The notes under the pieces are model-generated. The model was not told the origin of the DNA. It searched no databases and was given only the letters and a program-made list of their open reading frames with translations. A stretch of 17,730 bases of DNA from Candidatus Pacearchaeota archaeon. GTDB taxonomy: Archaea; Nanoarchaeota; Nanoarchaeia; Pacearchaeales; GW2011-AR1. The DNA lies in assembly GCA_002686195.1 (NCBI GenBank), contig NZAS01000091.1, forward strand, positions 1-17,730, written 5' to 3'. The translations under genes and the position numbers were made by a program. Every line of letters starts with the position of its first letter. Position 1 is the first letter of the stretch. Below are positions 1 through 4,246 of the stretch, piece by piece.

Positions 1-43
1 ATAAAAACCCCCTCACTGCATCGCAGTAAGCGTTTTTTGCTTG
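1..43 (+). terminator. Hairpin terminator at the left edge, T tract on the plus strand and a weaker one on the minus strand
   Basis: An 8 bp stem (12-19 with 23-30, loop ATC, one C/A mismatch on the plus strand) is followed by CG and six T at 33-38. On the minus strand the mismatch becomes a T-G wobble and the stem is followed by GGGG and five T. It can end a plus-strand unit entering from the left. It may also end the leftward minus-strand operon, which has no other visible terminator after 753. Which direction is used is inference. Confidence 0.6.
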
Positions 44-64
44 CATTTACGTTAATACTATATT
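37..64 (+). promoter_or_regulatory. Candidate sigma70-like promoter for the plus-strand repressor operon
   Basis: TTGCTT (37-42), a 16-base spacer and TATATT (59-64) lie directly after the terminator, with the -35 box sharing its T tract. The predicted leader runs about 85 bases to the first start at 155. It contains two copies of CACCCCCCT (81-89 and 100-108). The box assignment is by eye; the -35 is only a partial match. Confidence 0.4.
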
Positions 65-154
65 ATCGTAACATTGGAGACACCCCCCTCTAAAACCGTC
101 ACCCCCCTTTACAATTCTATTCGCTATATGGGGGTACATTTTATAAGGATTATC

Positions 155-397
155 ATGCAAATTTTTGTCGACGCACACTGTACATTAGGAGAATGCAACC
201 AAAAGATGTTCTTTAGCGCCACTGAAGTGGAAAAATGCCAAAAAGCATGGGGGGCAGTCGAGGATCAAATCAAACAAGACCGTGACGGAACGCTTTTTGA
301 ACTCTATAAGTGTAAAAGCGAAATACAACACAGCGTCAAGTTTCTCGCAATCATGTTTGGAAAGGGGGATCTACTCCAACCACCCGTCGAAGCATAA
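155..397 (+). CDS. Unknown 80-residue protein, first gene of the repressor operon
   Basis: I do not recognise this protein. The start at 155 is chosen over an in-frame ATG at 74 because AAGGA lies 5-6 bases upstream of 155, while the longer N-terminus begins near the predicted transcription start and has no ribosome binding site. The protein is soluble, with four cysteines (near residues 9, 14, 27 and 53), a charged helical centre and a hydrophobic, helical C-terminal third. It ends two bases before the XRE-type gene, so the two are probably translated together. Being the only plus-strand pair, it is likely an early or lysogeny-control type gene, but that rests on position only. Confidence 0.7.
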   Translation: MQIFVDAHCTLGECNQKMFFSATEVEKCQKAWGAVEDQIKQDRDGTLFELYKCKSEIQHSVKFLAIMFGKGDLLQPPVEA

Positions 398-399
398 AC

Positions 400-756
400 A
401 TGCCCCTCTCGACCGACATACCCATACCAGTTTCTGTCATCTTCGGAGCCGTACTGAGGGCCATCCGCCAAGAAAAAGGGCTTACCCAAACCGAAGTGGG
501 AGGCTTTCTCCACTCAGGCCAATCCGGCTACGCCAAAATGGAGACGGGGGTCGTCGTTACACACTTCCTTCACATGGAATCCTTTTGCGAGAAGCTGGAT
601 GTAGAGATTGACGAGATCTACAGGCGCTATGAAGCCTTCAAAAGCGGCTGTGTAGAACGGGGATATGAATTATCCTATGAGCGTGTCACTGCAGAACAAC
701 GAAAACAACTACCTATCTCTATTCTCACATTGCTTCTTGACGAGAAACAGGTCTAA
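400..756 (+). CDS. XRE/Cro-type helix-turn-helix repressor-like protein
   Basis: A 118-residue DNA-binding protein. Residues about 15-77 form an HTH_3 (Cro/C1-type) domain: FGAVLRAIRQEKGLTQTEV gives helices 1 and 2, followed by a recognition helix around QSGYAKMETG and the usual tail with FCEKLDVEIDEIY. The C-terminal 40 residues are charged and lack a recognisable peptidase, so this is a short Cro-like regulator rather than a LexA/CI-type cleavable one. No clear Shine-Dalgarno precedes the ATG; translation is probably coupled to the 80-residue gene that ends two bases earlier. Its 3' end overlaps by 4 bp the end of a gene on the opposite strand. Candidate targets are the operator-like boxes at 15793-15825 and 2988-2999, but this is only inference. 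Confidence 0.85.
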   Translation: MPLSTDIPIPVSVIFGAVLRAIRQEKGLTQTEVGGFLHSGQSGYAKMETGVVVTHFLHMESFCEKLDVEIDEIYRRYEAFKSGCVERGYELSYERVTAEQRKQLPISILTLLLDEKQV

Positions 757-1001
757 CGGAATAGACTTAGTTGCGTATATGCGGGCTCTTCTTTGCCTAC
801 GGTGCTCATGGCCCATACTTTTTTTGAAATTTCATGGGTCCACATGCATAAGGGGGCAGCCGAACACACGGGTTTGGGGCATTTTGCACAATGACCCTGT
901 GCATGCATGAAGTTCTGAAAGCTCTGGAAGCTGACTTTATGGTTCGCCGCTTCCATCTGCTCCAGATGATTCAACCCACGTTGTATCAGGGGGTCACTCA
1001 T
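753..1001 (-). CDS. Cys/His-rich 82-residue protein, last gene of the leftmost minus-strand operon
   Basis: Not recognised. GAGGAG lies five bases before the ATG, a strong ribosome binding site. The start is only two bases after the stop of the 242-residue gene. Residues 33-56 hold a dense cluster: H33, H37, C38, C41, C46, C52, H56, which could bind one zinc. The rest is polar with no membrane segment. The stop codon overlaps the stop region of the convergent XRE-type gene by four bases with no terminator between, so transcription of each operon may run antisense into the other. Confidence 0.7.
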   Translation of the reverse strand: MSDPLIQRGLNHLEQMEAANHKVSFQSFQNFMHAQGHCAKCPKPVCSAAPLCMWTHEISKKVWAMSTVGKEEPAYTQLSLFR

Positions 1002-1003
1002 AT

Positions 1004-1732
1004 CTACTCCTCACTGTCATCTTCTACATCCCATACTTCGTTGGGCGGGGCCGTGAGAGATATAGTGCGTTCCGGCTTGCGCGGAGGGCCCCACGGTCTG
1101 ACATAATTACGCCCGAGGGGATCATGGCTTTGTGGAGCCATTAAATTTTCCTGCATCTTTAACCCCGCAGCAGTGGGGCGGTGGGGCTCAAAGTCTTCAT
1201 TGAATGCCCACGTTCCTGTGCGACTATCGTAGATACCAAAGATAAACTTACCGTGGACGATACTGTTATTCATCTTACCCCACCGGTCGGGTTTGCCTTC
1301 CGCCATAATAAGCACATCCCGCTGCGAGGGCCCTCCCGGAAATAACGCTCCTCTTGGCGCTGAAAGGTCCACAGCATAAGCCATAATCACATATAAAGGA
1401 CCATGGTATGAAGCGGTTAAGTGAGGAGTGGACCCATACCCGCCCGTATAAGCGCTCACCAGCGCATTATGAAGAAAACCTTGCCAACCCATAGGGCACA
1501 AAAATGTCGAAAACACACCAGAAAGCGGCATGATATGACCGTAATCAGTATAAACGCGCATCCCTCTGGAAGAAGAATGAGCGTCTACTATTACTGGATG
1601 ACCGCTCGCATGAGCGCAAACAATTAATCCCTGCTTATAGAGATCACGCACAGGTAGCAGGTTCTTGGCGTGCTCCAATGCTTCAGGATCTCTCTCCAAA
1701 GTGGCTTTGAGTTCCTCGCGCTGATTACGCAC
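1004..1732 (-). CDS. Unknown 242-residue protein
   Basis: Not recognised. The reading frame starts with GTG at 1732, overlapping the FmdB-type gene by 8 bp; no good ribosome binding site is visible, so a slightly later start is possible. The N-terminal 30 residues are charged and helical. Residues about 35-175 are rich in His, Gly, Tyr and aromatic residues, with beta-like segments (LIVCAHASGHPVIVDA, SGVFSTFLCPMGWQGFLH, GPLYVIMAYAVDL, HGKFIFGIYD). The C-terminal 50 residues are Pro/Arg-rich then acidic (VEDDSEE). There is no signal peptide or membrane helix. Its position after small beta-rich and zinc-ribbon genes in the operon does not identify a role. Confidence 0.75.
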   Translation of the reverse strand: MRNQREELKATLERDPEALEHAKNLLPVRDLYKQGLIVCAHASGHPVIVDAHSSSRGMRVYTDYGHIMPLSGVFSTFLCPMGWQGFLHNALVSAYTGGYGSTPHLTASYHGPLYVIMAYAVDLSAPRGALFPGGPSQRDVLIMAEGKPDRWGKMNNSIVHGKFIFGIYDSRTGTWAFNEDFEPHRPTAAGLKMQENLMAPQSHDPLGRNYVRPWGPPRKPERTISLTAPPNEVWDVEDDSEE

Positions 1733-1937
1733 TGGCTTGTTTCGGACTCTTTGATGGCTTCAAACCGTAATGGTCCTTATACCAGCCACCACCTTTCAGA
1801 GCAAAACTGGTCTGAGAGATGAGTTTGGTGACTTTGAGAGAAGAGCATTTGGCGCAAGGAGGGTTCGGATCATCAAAACGCTTAATCTCATCAAACTTGT
1901 GCTTGCACTCCTTGCAGCGGTATTCGTAAAGAGGCAT
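1725..1937 (-). CDS. FmdB-family putative zinc ribbon protein
   Basis: A 70-residue protein that begins MPLYEYRCKECKHKFDEI, the hallmark start of the FmdB/CxxC-CxxC-SSSS family. A zinc ribbon is formed by C8-x2-C11 and C28-x2-C31. It continues with SSLKVTKLISQTSFALKGGGW, matching the family's usual VxKLIS...FxFKGxGW segment, then a short Lys/Ser tail. The family is widespread in bacteria and also occurs in phages; its function is poorly known, and the name comes from a regulator of formamidase genes. The start follows the stop of the upstream gene in TAACATG. It overlaps the next gene by 8 bp. Confidence 0.85.
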   Translation of the reverse strand: MPLYEYRCKECKHKFDEIKRFDDPNPPCAKCSSLKVTKLISQTSFALKGGGWYKDHYGLKPSKSPKQASA

Positions 1938-1938
1938 G

Positions 1939-2349
1939 TTAGCTCACAGTAAGATTCTTGGCAGGATTGCCCTGACAATAGATGATGATTGGAGAAACGT
2001 CTGCATCTTCAGGATCAATCCAGAAGTTGTCGGAAGCGGTGTAGTTGATACCTGTCGCCACATTGAGTCCCCCAACTGCTCCCCCACCCTGATTAGGGCC
2101 CATGATAAGAAGCTGGGTGTTGGCTGTCACATCCACCAATCCTGCTCCTCCACCCGTGGCAATCAAAAGGTCGTCGCCAGCATTGTTGTTCTTGCGTATG
2201 CGGACCGTACGGGCTGCGACATTGCTGTTGGCGACCATTACGGCGACAACCGTAAATGTCCGGCCGGGATTGGTAACAGTAAAAGCGGTTCCGCTATCAT
2301 TGGTGATGTAAAAATGAAAGGTAGAAGAAATTTGTCCTGTTGCGGCCAT
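1939..2349 (-). CDS. Small beta-rich, probably virion-associated, 136-residue protein
   Basis: Not matched to a named family. The sequence alternates beta-type strands with Gly/Asn turns: STFHFYITNDSGTAFTVT, RTFTVVAVMVAN, ARTVRIRKNNNAGDDLLIAT, NTQLLIMGPNQGGGAVGG, NFWIDPEDADVSPIIIYCQG. No Cys pair, signal or membrane helix. This is the style of phage decoration or fibre-associated proteins and is like the five-gene run at 11608-13336, although I cannot align it convincingly to them. AAGGA at seven bases before the ATG supports the start; that site also covers the stop of the upstream membrane gene. Confidence 0.75.
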   Translation of the reverse strand: MAATGQISSTFHFYITNDSGTAFTVTNPGRTFTVVAVMVANSNVAARTVRIRKNNNAGDDLLIATGGGAGLVDVTANTQLLIMGPNQGGGAVGGLNVATGINYTASDNFWIDPEDADVSPIIIYCQGNPAKNLTVS

Positions 2350-2353
2350 GATT

Positions 2354-2641
2354 CTATCCTTTTAGAGAATTGTTTTCGAGGTATTGTACTGTTGCATCAC
2401 AAATATAACAAAAAGATGCTGAAACAAAAGAGTAAATCAGGAGATTCGGCAGAGAAATCTCTTCGAATGCCTTTCCCCATACCATCAAGAGATAGGAGAT
2501 CCACCCACAATGAAAGCCTAAACAGTAGGTACAAATCAACAGTTTGGTAAGCAACTCATGCTTTCCATGCAGAAAAGGCATCTTGTGCTGAACGAAGAAA
2601 CAGATGCCGTAGCACAACAACAGGAAAACAAATATGGTCAT
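2354..2641 (-). CDS. Small three-helix membrane protein with a CxxC motif
   Basis: A 95-residue integral membrane protein. Hydrophobic segments span residues 2-18, 31-55 and 62-88. Segment 2 opens with CTYCLGFHCGW, resembling the C-x2-C-x-G-F motif of small DUF1360-like membrane proteins found in bacteria and phages; this family link is tentative. Start ATG overlaps the stop of the preceding gene in the ATGA arrangement, so they are translationally coupled. A holin is an alternative because size and topology fit, but the lysis-type genes sit in the neighbouring operon (3114-4125). Confidence 0.7.
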   Translation of the reverse strand: MTIFVFLLLCYGICFFVQHKMPFLHGKHELLTKLLICTYCLGFHCGWISYLLMVWGKAFEEISLPNLLIYSFVSASFCYICDATVQYLENNSLKG

Positions 2642-2967
2642 CAGGATCTCCGAGAAGTGCGCCGAGGCTTACTGACAACTTGGCGAGCTTTGGTTCTTTT
2701 TGCTGCCTCTAAGGGAAGAAGACGACAACAAGAGGTGGACGCAGACGCGGCAAATACTTCCATTGCAGTATCGGGCACACCATCGCCATCACAATCAAAA
2801 CCCAAATCAATACTGATCTCATTGAGGGCTTCAAACAACAACCTGCGTTCTGCCTTCTGCTCATCATTGGCGATACCGGCTTTAAGGGCTCCGTCCAACC
2901 TAACAAGACGTTCAATGGCTTCCCCGAGCCCTACCTGCATGCTCGCCCTGAAACTTTTGACGGTCAT
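2641..2967 (-). CDS. Unknown 108-residue protein with an acidic DxDxDG loop
   Basis: Not recognised. First gene after the promoter at 2986-3014, with GAGGAG seven bases before the ATG. Residues 1-52 are predicted helical and amphipathic. Residues 58-66 (DCDGDGVPD) form a DxDxDG calcium-binding-type loop, as in dockerin/EF-hand-like repeats, but only a single copy is present. The C-terminus has a Cys pair (C80, C81) and is strongly basic (Lys/Arg-rich from residue 87 on, ending PRRTSRRS). A structural or nucleic-acid-contacting role is possible but not shown. Confidence 0.7.
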   Translation of the reverse strand: MTVKSFRASMQVGLGEAIERLVRLDGALKAGIANDEQKAERRLLFEALNEISIDLGFDCDGDGVPDTAMEVFAASASTSCCRLLPLEAAKRTKARQVVSKPRRTSRRS

Positions 2968-2985
2968 TCACACTCTCCTCAAAAC

Positions 2986-3014
2986 AGTGTAACGTGGCAC
3001 AGCCAAACTTTCAA
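2986..3014 (-). promoter_or_regulatory. Sigma70-like promoter of the 2967-753 operon with an operator-like box
   Basis: On the minus strand TTGAAA (3014-3009), a 17-base spacer and TACACT (2991-2986). The spacer end and -10 form TGCCACGTTACA (2999-2988), nearly the same as TGTCACGTTACA in the promoter at 15791-15819. The -35 box begins inside the T tract of the terminator at 3013-3041. The start codon is about 20 bases downstream of the -10. Confidence 0.7.
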
Positions 3015-3041
3015 AAAAATAGGGGGAGTCGAAACTCCCCC
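3013..3041 (-). terminator. Rho-independent terminator of the 4125-3114 operon
   Basis: Perfect 8 bp GC-rich stem (3034-3041 with 3022-3029) with a TTCG loop on the minus strand, followed by TATTTTTTT. On the plus strand only four A follow, so it works for leftward transcription. It ends about 70 bases after the stop at 3114. Confidence 0.9.
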
Positions 3042-3078
3042 TAAAAGCGTAATCACATCGCATTGGAACACATTGATA

Positions 3079-3093
3079 ACTTATGTCATAAGT
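3079..3093. other. 15 bp perfect palindrome in the gap between operons
   Basis: ACTTATGTCATAAGT is a perfect dyad with 7 bp arms around a single central base, and pairing extends two more bases each side after one mismatch. It lies between the stop of the 82-residue lipoprotein-like gene and the terminator. The one-base centre makes an RNA hairpin unlikely, so a protein-binding DNA site is the better guess. I see no second copy in the window. Confidence 0.5.
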
Positions 3094-3113
3094 CATATGT
3101 TGACAAGGCTTTT

Positions 3114-3362
3114 TTATTGTTTTTTCAGTTCCGCGATCAATTTGTCCATCTTCTTAATTTGACTATCAGCCTGAATGCTCATCTCTTTCACCTGTAATTG
3201 CACCGCAGCAGAATCTTCTTCTACAGTGGTGTCTGCAACAGCTTCGGCAGAAATAAGCACAACAGAAGGAGCGGGAAATCCGGGCTTTCCGCCCCACGCC
3301 GCACCTTTATGGTCTGATGGCGGTTCTCCGCACGATAAGGCAATTATGAGAAGAGGCATCAT
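3114..3362 (-). CDS. Small lipoprotein-like protein, candidate outer-membrane spanin
   Basis: An 82-residue protein with a short hydrophobic start (MMPLLIIALSC) followed by C11 and a polar Pro/Gly-rich stretch (GEPPSDHKGAAWGGKPGFPAP), then a coiled-coil-like C-terminal third (residues 50-82, heptads with Lys/Glu). This is the shape of o-spanins: lipidated Cys, Pro-rich linker, short periplasmic part. The signal is weak: the lipobox is ALSC rather than LxxC and there is no basic residue before it. The start overlaps the stop of the preceding coiled-coil membrane gene as ATGA, which fits a spanin pair. Family assignment is inference from architecture and order. Confidence 0.55.
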   Translation of the reverse strand: MMPLLIIALSCGEPPSDHKGAAWGGKPGFPAPSVVLISAEAVADTTVEEDSAAVQLQVKEMSIQADSQIKKMDKLIAELKKQ

Positions 3363-3637
3363 TGGGACCTGATCCTGTCAAGTTCGGTGAAGACAGCGTC
3401 AAACCTTTGATCCATTTTATCCAACTTTTTGTCCACTGTCTGTATTTCATTCTTGATAACCTTGATGTCGGCATTGACATTTTCAAGCTTATCAAGTTGC
3501 CGCTCTTGATGTGCCATTTCCACTTTCATAATCGTCATTGCTTCTTGCGTTGACCACGACCACTTAAATGCAGGAATCGCAAACATACTCAAAACCAATG
3601 ACACCCATTTAAGTATTGAATCCAAATTAACGGTCAT
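3359..3637 (-). CDS. N-terminally anchored coiled-coil protein, candidate inner-membrane spanin
   Basis: A 92-residue protein. Residues about 8-28 form one membrane segment (WVSLVLSMFAIPAFKWSW), and residues 32-90 form a continuous heptad-patterned coiled coil with the run NADIKVIKNEIQTVDKKLDKM. This single N-terminal anchor plus periplasmic coiled coil is typical of i-spanins (Rz-like), and it is followed with a 4 bp overlap by a lipoprotein-like gene. Other single-anchor coiled-coil phage proteins look alike, so this is architecture-based. It is coupled to the upstream gene by an ATGA overlap. Confidence 0.6.
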   Translation of the reverse strand: MTVNLDSILKWVSLVLSMFAIPAFKWSWSTQEAMTIMKVEMAHQERQLDKLENVNADIKVIKNEIQTVDKKLDKMDQRFDAVFTELDRIRSQ

Positions 3638-4125
3638 TTACGATCCCCAAAAATGTCAATGCATTGTGCGTACTGGGAATTTTGATTCAATCCACGTTCG
3701 GTAGTAGTGCTTTCCGCCCAATACTCCATACAGGAGTCGATGATGAGTTGAGAATTCAAACTGTTGGCAATCTGGTCGCATTCCTGAGAAGTAGACCCTT
3801 CCCCCTGAACTTTATTCATGCGACAAAACATCTCACGGCACAAACTCTCGCCATGGGCATTCAAGTATTCCTTAGAGCAGGGAATTCCAAGAAGGTCGGT
3901 GTTAGTCAGACTCACCTTGGCCTTCGCATTTGCTTCATCCAACTTGTTTTGGAGAGTTGCAATCGCTCCAATAATTTCTGCTGAAGATGAATCCACCTGC
4001 TGATTCCGCTTGTCTATGGCGAACATGGTGCCGCCCGTGGTCAGCCCACCAACAAGAAAGCAAATAACGCCGATATAAATGGATGTCATAGGAAGATTCT
4101 CTGTTAGTGTTTTTATATCATTCAT
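3634..4125 (-). CDS. Membrane-anchored protein with a Cys-rich exterior domain
   Basis: A 163-residue protein with one membrane helix at about residues 14-36 (SIYIGVICFLVGGLTTGG then TMF), a short coiled-coil-like linker (residues 45-68), and a C-terminal domain holding six cysteines (in PCSKE, SLCREMFCRM, QECDQ, DSCMEY, AQCID). An even number of Cys in a domain likely outside the cytoplasm suggests disulfides. No lysozyme or amidase motif is visible. It heads the three-gene membrane operon, with promoter at 4168-4196. The start at 4125 has no strong ribosome binding site; a second ATG at residue 13 would still keep the helix. A role in lysis is inferred from its neighbours only. Confidence 0.7.
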   Translation of the reverse strand: MNDIKTLTENLPMTSIYIGVICFLVGGLTTGGTMFAIDKRNQQVDSSSAEIIGAIATLQNKLDEANAKAKVSLTNTDLLGIPCSKEYLNAHGESLCREMFCRMNKVQGEGSTSQECDQIANSLNSQLIIDSCMEYWAESTTTERGLNQNSQYAQCIDIFGDRK

Positions 4126-4167
4126 TCGTGTAATCCACTGTCAAAAGACGGATGGAAAAGGCCAATG

Positions 4168-4196
4168 TAAATAGAAGTCACTTAAATGGCAAGCAA
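4168..4196 (-). promoter_or_regulatory. Candidate promoter of the membrane-gene operon
   Basis: On the minus strand TTGCTT (4196-4191), 17-base spacer, TATTTA (4173-4168). The -35 overlaps the T tract of the terminator at 4194-4224. The segment TTTTTTGCTTGC, then (C)ATTTA, is shared with the plus-strand module at 33-49, so the terminator-promoter joint appears to be a repeated design. The -10 is a partial match. Confidence 0.45.
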
Positions 4197-4224
4197 AAAA
4201 AGAGGCAGTCCGAAAACTGCCTCT
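4194..4224 (-). terminator. Rho-independent terminator of the structural operon
   Basis: Perfect 9 bp stem (4216-4224 with 4201-4209), six-base loop, followed on the minus strand by seven T and GC. It lies 23 bases after the stop of the 944-residue gene. There is no T tract on the plus strand, so it is directional. Confidence 0.9.
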
Positions 4225-4246
4225 ATATATAAGGAGATTACGGTGT

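Noticed and set aside
81..134. Possible replication iterons from the C-rich repeats
   Set aside because: Only two copies, no AT-rich region with more repeats and no replication initiator gene in view.
1936..2550. Plus-strand open frame of 204 codons
   Set aside because: It runs antisense to three minus-strand genes with clear ribosome binding sites and family or membrane features, and its own product shows no motif.
3100..3105. Plus-strand TTGACA as a -35 box
   Set aside because: No matching -10 at 16-18 bases and no plus-strand gene follows.
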